Positions 7,834 to 13,134 of a stretch of 16,658 nt of DNA are shown in pieces. Origin of the DNA: Cenarchaeum sp. GTDB lineage: Archaea; Thermoproteota; Nitrososphaeria; Nitrososphaerales; Nitrosopumilaceae. The position numbers and the translations under genes were made by a program. The stretch covers positions 1 to 16,658 of the forward strand of contig JAHRAJ010000053.1 in the NCBI GenBank assembly GCA_020027365.1, read 5' to 3'. Positions within the stretch are counted from its first letter, which is position 1. Each line of letters begins with the position of its first letter. The notes below the pieces were generated by a model. That model worked only from the letters and a program-made list of their open reading frames with translations. It ran no database searches and was not told the origin of the DNA.

Positions 7834-7877
7834 ACGTTACAGAAAGGTAATAAGTATCCGGCGACACCGTGTAACGT
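7834..7877. promoter_or_regulatory. tfb promoter with inverted repeat centred on its TATA-like box
   Basis: ACGTTACA (7834-7841) and TGTAACGT (7870-7877) form perfect 8-bp arms 28 bp apart. Their centre (7855.5) falls on the AT-rich TATA-like stretch AATAAGTAT (7848-7856), 29-37 bp before the tfb ATG at 7885. A dimeric repressor could use it to control TFB level. Confidence 0.4.
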
Positions 7878-7884
7878 GGTTTTG

Positions 7885-8781
7885 ATGGAGCAGCGGCAAT
7901 GTCCGTCGTGTAGCAGGAAAAAGATGGTTACCGACGGCGATTCAGGCGAGGTGTTTTGCGCAAACTGCGGGTTTGTGACGGCCGACAGGGCCGAGGATCG
8001 CGGCGCCGAGTGGCGCTCGTTTTCGGGGGATGACGGCGCAAGCCGGACGCGGGTCGGGGCCGCCACGTCGCTGACCATGCACGACATGGGCCTGTCCACG
8101 GTGATAGGCCAGTCGGACAAGGACTCGTCGGGCAAGCCGCTGGCGGCAGGCGTCAAGAGATCCATAGACAGGCTGCGCACGTGGGACAGCAGGACGCAGG
8201 CGCACTCGTCGTCGGACAGGAACCTGCGGTACGCCCTCAGCGAGATGGACAAGCTAAAGGACAAGCTCGGGCTTACAGAGGCCGTCGTGGAAAAGGCCGC
8301 GTACATATACAGAAAGGCCATGGACAAAAAGCTGGTCAGGGGCAGGTCCGTCCAGGGGATTGTGGCCGCATGCGTGTATGCCTCGTGCAGGAATACCGAG
8401 ACGCCGCGGACGCTGGACGACATTGCAGACGGGCTCAACATACGGCGCAAGGACGTGGCCCGGTGCTACAGGCTGGTATTTCGCGAGCTGGACCTAAAGA
8501 TGCCCGTGGTTGATCCGGTAAAGGGGGTTTCCAGGATTGCAAGCATTGCAAACCTCAGCGAGCGGAGCAGGCGCAGGGCGGTGGTCATACTCAACCGTGC
8601 AAAGGAGATTGGGATTGTGGCGGGAAAGGATCCCATGGGGATTGCGGCGGCGGCGCTGTATCTGGCGTGCATAAGCACGGGGGAGACAAAGTCGCAAAAG
8701 GACATATCAAAGGCGTCGGGGGTGACAGAGGTGACCATACGCAACAGGTGCGCGGGGCTGCGCAAGATGATTCAAGAGTAA
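7885..8781 (+). CDS. tfb: Transcription initiation factor IIB
   Basis: Binds the TBP-promoter complex and recruits RNA polymerase. The 298-residue product has an N-terminal zinc ribbon (C6, C9, C25, C28), a B-finger/linker region around GAEWRSFSGDD, then two cyclin-like repeats (about 95-190 and 195-297). The second ends in a helix-turn-helix reading KSQKDISKASGVTEVTIRNR, which contacts the BRE. The frame runs upstream to a TTG at 7813, but I start at the ATG at 7885 because TFB proteins begin only a few residues before the first Cys pair. Archaea with several TFBs use them for different gene sets; only one is seen here. It stands 83 bp after the metalloprotease gene and has its own promoter. 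Confidence 0.95.
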   Translation: MEQRQCPSCSRKKMVTDGDSGEVFCANCGFVTADRAEDRGAEWRSFSGDDGASRTRVGAATSLTMHDMGLSTVIGQSDKDSSGKPLAAGVKRSIDRLRTWDSRTQAHSSSDRNLRYALSEMDKLKDKLGLTEAVVEKAAYIYRKAMDKKLVRGRSVQGIVAACVYASCRNTETPRTLDDIADGLNIRRKDVARCYRLVFRELDLKMPVVDPVKGVSRIASIANLSERSRRRAVVILNRAKEIGIVAGKDPMGIAAAALYLACISTGETKSQKDISKASGVTEVTIRNRCAGLRKMIQE

Positions 8782-8802
8782 CCATTCGCATGCGGCATTT
8801 TG

Positions 8803-8998
8803 GCAAAAATCGGCGTTTTGTGCATGCGTGTCCAGACGGGTCAAAAAAAAATGAAAAACGGCGGGCGGGCGGACGTCCGGAAGAGGCATCCTCCCGACGG
8901 CCGCCGCCGCCGGGGGGGGCAGGCAGATCCGGGGAACGGCCGAAGATCGTCGATGCCAGGCGCCGTCACGAATCACATCCCGGATTGGCAACGGTACC
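8803..8998 (-). repeat. Miniature IS6-like element, truncated copy (inverted relative to 9729-9992)
   Basis: This stretch matches the reverse complement of about 9729-9955 over nearly its whole length: TCGGCGTTTTG, the A-run after CAGACGGGTC, GGAAGAGGCATCC, and GATCGTCGATGCCAGGCGCC. It ends GGCAACGGTACC, the terminal repeat seen in reverse at 9729. Its other end lacks a terminal repeat, so the copy is truncated next to the tfb stop. The G/C-rich central part differs in length between the copies. No protein is encoded. Confidence 0.75.
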
Positions 8999-8999
8999 T

Positions 9000-9728
9000 T
9001 CCGGCGCGACCATGCCACGGGTTGGATATCGAGTCAGTATTGGTGTCAATGGGCATCCCGGGGATCCTGTTGCACTTGCCGTCTCGCTTCTAATCCCGCT
9101 CTTGATCTACTTTCAAAAAACGATCGGTTGGCAGTCGGAAAATTACCGTGCTTCAAAAAGCCTTTGCAAGGAGATGGATGGTGCATGCACACACCTTGCA
9201 AGCAAGGACGAATAGTGCAAGGAGGCATCCCTTCCCAACGGCCGGACTCGAGTTTGTAAACCTTCTGCCAAATCACGGTTCTTATGACAGCCTGATCCAC
9301 TCTGGCAAGATGACATTCCTGAGATCAGGGTTGCGGCAACATGTGCAGGACGTATTTCAGAGGATCAAGATGCATAACAGCACCCCGTGCAGGATTCCAG
9401 ACATCGGTGATCACGAGGGTTGTGAAGACGATCAAATGCAAGACCGCCAAATATTACGAGCTTCTAGAAGGGATCGAATCGGAACTGCGCGAAAAAATCG
9501 TGGCGGTTAGAAAAGCTTGATGCCGAGTGGGGTGAAATTGGCCATTCCGTGTCGCCAGCCTCGATGTCTTTTGGAACAGATGATGCCGAAATTGATCGGC
9601 TGCTCGAACTTTTTGGCATCGGACTGCCGAACCTGGCCTCGGTTTCGGCAATCTGGCCGCCATCTGATTTTTTAGATTCCATAGCAGGCGACATGTACCA
9701 TGATGTTAAAAATTTATATGGCCAGTCC
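9000..9728 (+). pseudogene. Single-pass membrane protein gene with three frameshifts, flanked by miniature elements
   Basis: Four protein-like pieces follow each other, each moved into the next frame. About 9040-9210 gives a membrane anchor, ALAVSLLIPLLIYFQ, followed by ENYRASKSLCKEMD. About 9250-9380 gives FVNLLPNHGSYDSLIHSG and RQHVQDVFQRIKMHN. About 9410-9510 gives KYYELLEGIESELREKIVAV. About 9510-9728 gives EKLDAEWGEIGHSV and runs into the miniature element at NLYGQS. Together this resembles small archaeal proteins with one N-terminal membrane helix and a helical cytosolic domain whose core reads YDSLI-SGK, as I recall from methanogens and Thaumarchaeota; their function is unknown to me. 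The frames advance in the same direction at each break. Decay, not sequence error, is the likely reason. Confidence 0.5.
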
Positions 9729-9992
9729 GGTACTGTTGCCAATCCGGGATGTGATTCGTGACGGCGCCTGGCATCGACGATCTTCGGCCGTTCCCCGGAT
9801 CTGCCTGCCCGGCCCCCTCCCCCACCCCGGTGGTGGTGGTGGTGGTGGTGGCCGTCGGGAGGATGCCTCTTCCGGACGCCCGCCCGCCCGCTTGCCCGCC
9901 GTTTTTCATTTTTTTTGACCCGTCTGGGCACGCATGTACAAAACGCCGAATTACGGTGCGTCAAGAAACCATGTCCCGCGTTGGCAAGTGCC
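9729..9992 (+). mobile_element. Miniature inverted-repeat element of IS6 type
   Basis: The left end GGTACTGTTGCCAATCCGGG matches 26 of the first 32 positions of the IS6 element's terminal repeat at 10001. The right end (about 9936-9992, through AAAACGCCGAATTACGG and CAAGAAACCATGTCCCG) aligns with the reverse complement of the same terminus, including the subterminal CGCCGAAATTCGGCG-like motif. It encodes no transposase and contains a (GGT)n microsatellite at about 9830-9850. It is probably mobilised in trans by an IS6-family transposase. No clear target duplication flanks it. Its right end is interrupted or abutted by the target site of the large IS6 element, so the exact boundary is uncertain by a few bases. 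Confidence 0.7.
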
Positions 9993-10000
9993 ACCAGCAG
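9993..10000. repeat. Left 8-bp target-site duplication of the IS6 element
   Basis: ACCAGCAG immediately precedes GGTTCTG at 10001 and is repeated exactly after the right end (13090-13097). Eight base pairs is the usual duplication for IS6-family transposition. Confidence 0.9.
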
Positions 10001-10032
10001 GGTTCTGTTGCAAATTCGGGATATGGTTCTTG
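10001..10032 (+). repeat. Left terminal inverted repeat (IS6 element)
   Basis: It starts GGTTCTGTTGCAAATTCGGG and ends GGTTCTTG. It differs from the right end at one base (A versus G at position 14). Confidence 0.9.
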
Positions 10033-10053
10033 AAACGCCGAAATTCGGCGTTT
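10033..10053. terminator. Perfect subterminal hairpin, possible terminator
   Basis: AAACGCCGAA-A-TTCGGCGTTT has 10-bp arms and is followed by two more T (10054-10055) on the plus strand. A related but imperfect version lies inside the right end (about 13030-13055) and in the miniature element, so it may be a transposase-binding subterminal motif. A T-run after the stem also fits a barrier to transcription entering the element from the left. Confidence 0.4.
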
Positions 10054-10119
10054 TTAGACATTCGTGCCTAGGGTTTAAAATCGGCTAGTGCTGGGGTGTG
10101 AATAACGATCTTGCCCGGA

Positions 10120-10665
10120 TTAAGGCCGTTTGGACCTTATCCCACCCAAGCCGTCACCCGCCTTGTCATCCTTATGCTTGTTTAAGATCTCGTCGTCCAC
10201 CGGAAACAACGGCTTTTTTTCCACCGTCTGACCGTCTGCCATGACACTCTCCCTTCCTTCCCATTGATTCAGGGTCTTGACATATTTGGAACAGTCTAGC
10301 TTGTGCTTCATGCCTCTTTTGACTACTTTTTTCAACTTCTTGATCGCCTTGCCGGGCTTTTTATCATAGATATCAACTGCCTTTGCATACGCCCGTTCTG
10401 TATGATACCATTCAATGAGGCCATCTCCCTCCTTTTCACTCAATTCCACCTCGGTCACACAGTTGCGGCAGATGACTGCGGTCGTAAAATCCCCCCCACC
10501 TATGGAAAACAGGTTATAATGCCGGGTTTTTTTATTGTAAATTTTGTAGACGATCGTACTTGCCACATTGCAGAATGGACAACATTCGGTCTGGATTGGT
10601 TCAGACTGCCAAATGCGGTATAGTTTGGTGCTTGACCAGTGAATAAAGAAAAAGCCCAGGTACAT
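10120..10665 (-). CDS. Zinc-ribbon protein (zinc_ribbon_15-like), IS6 cargo
   Basis: A 181-residue protein. It opens with the hydrophobic MYLGFFFIHW, then CPFC (29-32) and CRNC (66-69) framing a beta-rich segment with HYNLFSIGGGDF, and VELSEKE after the second pair. This order, FFF-W-C..C-LF.I-C..C-ELS..E, resembles the zinc-ribbon family whose members read FIWGW...CPxC...FTLFFIPL...CP.C. The C-terminal 100 residues are Lys-rich and charged (KKLKKVVKRGMKHK), suggesting nucleic-acid or membrane-surface contact. It lies 14 nt after the membrane-protein gene in a two-gene operon, with a possible Shine-Dalgarno GAGG about 8-10 nt upstream. Function unknown; not a normal part of IS6 elements. Confidence 0.65.
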   Translation of the reverse strand: MYLGFFFIHWSSTKLYRIWQSEPIQTECCPFCNVASTIVYKIYNKKTRHYNLFSIGGGDFTTAVICRNCVTEVELSEKEGDGLIEWYHTERAYAKAVDIYDKKPGKAIKKLKKVVKRGMKHKLDCSKYVKTLNQWEGRESVMADGQTVEKKPLFPVDDEILNKHKDDKAGDGLGGIRSKRP

Positions 10666-10679
10666 CAGAACATCCTCAA

Positions 10680-11213
10680 TCAGAGGCCCCGGCTATCATT
10701 CAGTATGCCTCTGACGGTTTCAAGACAGTCGGCACAGTATCGATATTCGGTTGCAAGTCGTGTATCATTCTGTCTGAATTGTGCGTACCTCTCATCATAT
10801 TCGTCCCGTACATCATTTATGAGGTCGCTAGTGAATGCGATTTGTTCCCGGTTCCACCCACGTGCGGCTATTCCATCATATTCATCTGACAGTCTCCCAC
10901 GCTCTGCCAAATATCCCGCCTCAAATGCTATAAACTCGTCTGCCAAATCAGAGCGTTTGTTGTCAAGCATTCTGTTATGTTCCTCAATCTCCAATATGGT
11001 GAGCAGGACGTCGGCCAGTCTTTCCACCAGATCGTGCTGGGATGCCGGCGGTGCAGTCTGCCTTGGTGGATCCAGGTATGATGTCGGGTCGCCCTCTTTT
11101 TGGTCCCGGATCTGATGAACTCCGCTTATATCCTGGATTCCAGACCCCAGTATGACGGCGGCCATGATGACGGCTGCCGACCCCAAAAGGACGTGGTTTT
11201 TCGGTTTTGACAT
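10680..11213 (-). CDS. Membrane-anchored coiled-coil protein, IS6 cargo
   Basis: A 177-residue protein of unknown family. A positively charged start (MSKPKNH) is followed by one hydrophobic helix (about 8-25, VLLGSAAVIMAAVILGSG), then a Pro-rich linker (48-57), then a long charged helical region (about 60-155) with heptad-like LADVLLTILEIEEHN and YLAERGRLSDEYDG, ending in YCADC (C160, C163). The likely topology is an N-terminal anchor with the coiled coil outside, or a lipoprotein-like signal without a lipobox Cys. It is the first gene of a two-gene operon driven from the divergent promoter at 11236, opposite the ribbon-helix-helix gene that probably controls it. Confidence 0.65.
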   Translation of the reverse strand: MSKPKNHVLLGSAAVIMAAVILGSGIQDISGVHQIRDQKEGDPTSYLDPPRQTAPPASQHDLVERLADVLLTILEIEEHNRMLDNKRSDLADEFIAFEAGYLAERGRLSDEYDGIAARGWNREQIAFTSDLINDVRDEYDERYAQFRQNDTRLATEYRYCADCLETVRGILNDSRGL

Positions 11214-11235
11214 GTCTAGACGCCCGAAAAACCGT

Positions 11236-11277
11236 CAATATAAAGGGTATGTAATATCCATACCCCTACTTAAAATT
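11236..11277. promoter_or_regulatory. Divergent promoter pair with central operator GGGTATG-N7-CATACCC
   Basis: Minus-strand TATA (CTTTATATTG, 11236-11245) lies 23-32 bp before the ATG at 11213. Plus-strand TATA (CTTAAAATT, 11269-11277) lies 21-29 bp before the ATG at 11298. Exactly between them is a perfect inverted repeat with 7-bp arms (11245-11251 and 11259-11265). A protein bound there would block both TATA boxes. A further CATACC half-site occurs at 11288-11293. The natural candidate to bind is the adjacent ribbon-helix-helix protein (inference). Confidence 0.65.
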
Positions 11278-11297
11278 GTGAACATTCCATACCGCCC

Positions 11298-11444
11298 ATG
11301 GTACGAAAGGATAAGATTACGATCAGCGTAGACCACGGCCTGGTCGAGTGGCTGGACAGACAGGTCGAAAAGAAGCGATTTTGCTCCCGGAGTCACGGGT
11401 TTGAGTATGCGTTTGCCAAGCTCAAGGCGGCGGACGGTAAGTAG
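11298..11444 (+). CDS. 48-aa ribbon-helix-helix (CopG/Arc-like) DNA-binding protein
   Basis: A short gene easily missed. MVRKDKITISVDHGLVEWLD is followed by a helix containing RQVEKKRF and a second reading SRSHGFEYAFAKLK. This matches the ribbon-helix-helix plan KITISVD-x-LVEWID...RF-x-RSHA-x-EYALKKL: beta strand at residues 5-11 for DNA contact, helix A 14-26, and helix B 31-43 following the RSH turn. Such proteins act as dimers, as antitoxins or as repressors of mobile elements. A TATA box 26 bp upstream and the palindrome at 11245-11265 suggest leaderless expression and autoregulation. No partner toxin is adjacent in the same operon; the next gene encodes a small membrane protein after its own promoter. 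Confidence 0.75.
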   Translation: MVRKDKITISVDHGLVEWLDRQVEKKRFCSRSHGFEYAFAKLKAADGK

Positions 11445-11458
11445 CCGGATGGTGAGTG

Positions 11459-11481
11459 TGGTGATCACCAGATCTAAATAG
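11459..11481 (+). promoter_or_regulatory. Promoter with palindrome TGGTGATCACCA and TATA box
   Basis: A perfect 12-bp palindrome (11459-11470) leads into AGATCTAAATAG, whose TATA-like part is centred about 25 bp before the ATG at 11503. The segment TGATCACnAGATCTAnATAG recurs with 18 of 20 matches at 16332-16351, also just upstream of an ATG. Confidence 0.5.
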
Positions 11482-11502
11482 GGTGTATGTTAAATATTCC
11501 CA

Positions 11503-11733
11503 ATGGTTTTTGAGATCCTGACCGCAGAGTATACAACACCAATATGGATTGTTTTGTTAATGACATTGATTGGCTACTGTGCTGGTATATGGATTGAAAA
11601 TAGCAATCACAAAACACGAAAAACAAAAACTACATCCAATCCTGGATTAAACCAATCAGATGTGGGATGCAACCGACATCAGTCTGAAACAAATACGGCA
11701 ACCAAACATCCGACCAATCTTGGTTTGGCTTAA
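11503..11733 (+). CDS. Small membrane protein, IS6 cargo
   Basis: A 76-residue product. Residues 12-31 (TPIWIVLLMTLIGYCAGIWI) form one membrane helix; the remainder is polar, Asn/Thr/Lys-rich and low in complexity. No family recognised. Its base composition is strongly AT-rich compared with the transposase and host genes. Its 3' third overlaps the oppositely directed gene at 11630-11842, so at most one of the two C-terminal regions may be under normal selection. The well-placed promoter with a palindrome supports it being a real gene. A small hydrophobic protein after a ribbon-helix-helix gene could be a toxin, but nothing in the sequence proves that. Confidence 0.45.
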   Translation: MVFEILTAEYTTPIWIVLLMTLIGYCAGIWIENSNHKTRKTKTTSNPGLNQSDVGCNRHQSETNTATKHPTNLGLA

Positions 11734-11842
11734 CTCGTATATTATCATAAACATCGAGAACCGTGGGCAGTATACATATAACAAAAAATATCAAAACTAT
11801 ACCGATGATTACATATTTAGTCCATATTGGTACATTCATCAT
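11630..11842 (-). CDS. Small hydrophobic protein translated with an AbrB-like gene
   Basis: A 70-residue product starting MMNVPIWTKY. It has one strong membrane helix (about 9-30, VIIGIVLIFFVICILPTV), then an acidic-basic stretch VYDNIRVKPNQDW and a moderately hydrophobic tail. The start ATG (11842) overlaps the stop of the AbrB-like gene as TGATG, so the two are translationally coupled and share one promoter. An in-frame TTG three bases upstream is less likely. No homologous family recognised. Coupling of a small membrane protein to an AbrB-type DNA-binding protein resembles toxin-antitoxin layouts; that function is inference. It overlaps the convergent gene 11503-11733 by about 100 bp. Confidence 0.5.
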   Translation of the reverse strand: MMNVPIWTKYVIIGIVLIFFVICILPTVLDVYDNIRVKPNQDWSDVWLPYLFQTDVGCIPHLIGLIQDWM

Positions 11843-12006
11843 CAATCAGCCGGTTTCAAGATCAGCGTATCTCCTCTTATCCGCACATCGAGTTCCTGTC
11901 CCTTGGTCCATTGTAGTTTGTCCACGTCGTTGTTTGGTATATGCAGGAAATATTTTCGATACTCCTTGTCGCCCACCTTGCGATTGAGCTTGTCCAGTAG
12001 CCGCAT
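11842..12006 (-). CDS. 54-aa AbrB/SpoVT-like DNA-binding protein
   Basis: A short gene: MRLLDKLNRKVGDKEYRKY, then FLHIPNNDVDKLQWTKGQEL and DVRIRGDTLILKPAD. The pattern YRKY-x-hIP-x2-V-x-L-x-W-x2-G-x2-L-x-V-x2-x-GD-x-L-x-L is the swapped-hairpin AbrB fold of archaeal antitoxins and transition-state regulators, which bind DNA as dimers. Conserved features are the IP turn at 23-24 and W33-x2-G36 before the second strand. It has its own TATA box (ATTTAATAGG on the minus strand, 12029-12038, about 26 bp before the ATG). It faces away from the transposase gene, with three TAGG-N3-CCTA sites between them. It is therefore a strong candidate for repressor of both itself and the transposase. Confidence 0.72.
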   Translation of the reverse strand: MRLLDKLNRKVGDKEYRKYFLHIPNNDVDKLQWTKGQELDVRIRGDTLILKPAD

Positions 12007-12019
12007 ACACCCCCGCCCG

Positions 12020-12083
12020 TAGGCAACCTATTAAATCTATTCATGGTTTTTAGGTCGCCTAAGAATTATATGTAGGTGCCCTA
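12020..12083. promoter_or_regulatory. Divergent promoter with three phased TAGG-N3-CCTA operators
   Basis: Three palindromes occur: TAGG-CAA-CCTA (12020-12030), TAGG-TCG-CCTA (12051-12061, extended to TTAGG/CCTAA) and TAGG-TGC-CCTA (12073-12083). Their centres are 31 and 22 bp apart, close to three and two helical turns, so all lie on one face of the DNA. The transposase TATA (AATTATAT, 12064-12071, about 26 bp before the ATG at 12094) sits between sites two and three. The AbrB-gene TATA overlaps site one. No other copy of the motif was noticed elsewhere in the window. Confidence 0.75.
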
Positions 12084-12093
12084 ATGATAGGAC

Positions 12094-13014
12094 ATGTTGG
12101 ATTCAGTAAGCCGCGTCGTCCAGACCATTCCAAACAAGGACGTCGTGATCCGTTGCAAGCATTGCCGGTCGCTGAAAATCAGCAAGCGCGGCACACGCAA
12201 GAACAAGTCGGGTGACATACAGCGCATGATCTGCAAGGAATGCGGCAAGACATTCTCCACAAACATTGGGTTTCGATACAGGCAGTTTGATGATACTGTG
12301 ATAACCCAGGTACTGCACATGTATCACTCCGGCCTTAGCGTCCGGGCCATATCGGCCCAGTTTGCGTCCCGGGACATAACCATAGATCCGGCCACGATAT
12401 ACCGGTGGGTTCAACGCTACTCCAAGGTTGCGGCCAAGTATACGGACAGTCTGACCCCGGACGTCGGCGACAAGTTCAGGGCAGACGAGGTATATGTCAA
12501 TGTGGATGGCAAAAAGATGTACCTGTTTGCATCCATGGATGATGATACTAGATACTGGCTTGCAAGCGACCTGGCAGAAAAAAAGCACGGCCACAAGGCA
12601 GAGGCCCTGTTCAAGCGGACGATAGACCATGCAGGCAAATACCCGGATGAGATGATCACCGACGGCCTGGGCTCGTACAAGCAGGCCGCCCGCAACGAGT
12701 TTCAGGGCATGGTAAAGCACACCTCGGAGATCCACATCACCGGCCGTCATGTGGGCAAGGACAACAACAACAAGATGGAGAGGCTAAACGGCACAATCCG
12801 TGACCGCGAAAAGACGTTCAGGGGATGCGGCACCAAGCACACGGCCAGTTTTGACGGCCTGCGGGTCCACTACAATCACGTCAGAAAACACGGTGCACTA
12901 GGCGGCAGGACCCCCGGTGAGGCGGCCGGAATCACGGTCGAGGGTGCAGACAAGTGGCGGGCACTCATACAGAACGGAAGTCTCCATCTGACGGCCACCG
13001 CCCAGCGGGTCTAA
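12094..13014 (+). CDS. IS6-family DDE transposase with N-terminal zinc ribbon
   Basis: Catalyses cut and joining of the element ends. The 306-residue protein has a zinc ribbon (C21, C24, C47, C50), a helix-turn-helix around SVRAISAQFASRDITIDPATIYRWVQRY (partly: 82-109), and the RNase-H catalytic domain with Asp131 (FRADEVYV), Asp190 (MITDGLGSY) and Glu229 (NNKMERLNGTIRDREK). The YNHVRKHGALGGRTPGEAAGI end is typical. All three acidic residues are present, so it is probably active. The terminal repeats and 8-bp duplication agree with the family. A leaderless start is likely from the TATA at 12064-12071. The extra zinc ribbon is common in archaeal IS6-like transposases but not in IS26. Confidence 0.9.
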   Translation: MLDSVSRVVQTIPNKDVVIRCKHCRSLKISKRGTRKNKSGDIQRMICKECGKTFSTNIGFRYRQFDDTVITQVLHMYHSGLSVRAISAQFASRDITIDPATIYRWVQRYSKVAAKYTDSLTPDVGDKFRADEVYVNVDGKKMYLFASMDDDTRYWLASDLAEKKHGHKAEALFKRTIDHAGKYPDEMITDGLGSYKQAARNEFQGMVKHTSEIHITGRHVGKDNNNKMERLNGTIRDREKTFRGCGTKHTASFDGLRVHYNHVRKHGALGGRTPGEAAGITVEGADKWRALIQNGSLHLTATAQRV

Positions 13015-13057
13015 CCAATCCGGAGAACAGCCGAAATTCGTCGTTTTCAGCCATCAG

Positions 13058-13089
13058 CAAGAACCATATCCCGAACTTGCAACAGAACC
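13058..13089 (-). repeat. Right terminal inverted repeat (IS6 element)
   Basis: Reverse complement of the left end with one mismatch in 32. It is followed at once by the second ACCAGCAG. Confidence 0.9.
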
Positions 13090-13097
13090 ACCAGCAG
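13090..13097. repeat. Right 8-bp target-site duplication of the IS6 element
   Basis: ACCAGCAG, identical to 9993-10000. Only 13 bp separate it from the psmA TATA box. Confidence 0.9.
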
Positions 13098-13110
13098 GCC
13101 GATGATTAAC

Positions 13111-13119
13111 CCTTAAATT
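13111..13119 (+). promoter_or_regulatory. TATA box of psmA, next to the IS6 insertion
   Basis: CCTTAAATT is centred 20, 26 and 29 bp before the ATGs at 13135, 13141 and 13144. The usual 26-bp spacing favours 13141 as transcription and translation start. Sequence upstream of about 13098 is mobile-element DNA, so any upstream control element was displaced. Confidence 0.5.
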
Positions 13120-13134
13120 GACTGGATCTCACGC

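Larger units (their letters stand above)
10001..13089 (+). mobile_element. Complete 3,089-bp IS6-family element carrying cargo genes
   Basis: The element is bounded by 32-bp terminal inverted repeats (10001-10032 and 13058-13089, one mismatch) beginning GGTTCTGTTGCAA, the consensus end of IS6-family elements, and by an exact 8-bp duplication. The DDE transposase (12094-13014) occupies the right third. The left two thirds hold six other small genes, which is unusual because IS6 elements are normally 0.7-0.9 kb with only the transposase. The cargo has its own leaderless promoters and operators. The near-identical ends and intact transposase suggest a fairly recent insertion. Some of the cargo (11500-11850) is much more AT-rich than the surroundings. 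Confidence 0.92.

Noticed and set aside
7813..7884. TTG start extending TFB by 24 residues
   Set aside because: It would run through the TATA-like box and inverted repeat, and TFB proteins start close to the zinc ribbon.
9825..9850. GGT-repeat as a possible His-rich or CRISPR-like repeat
   Set aside because: It is a simple microsatellite inside the miniature element; no spaced direct repeats typical of CRISPR were seen anywhere in the window.
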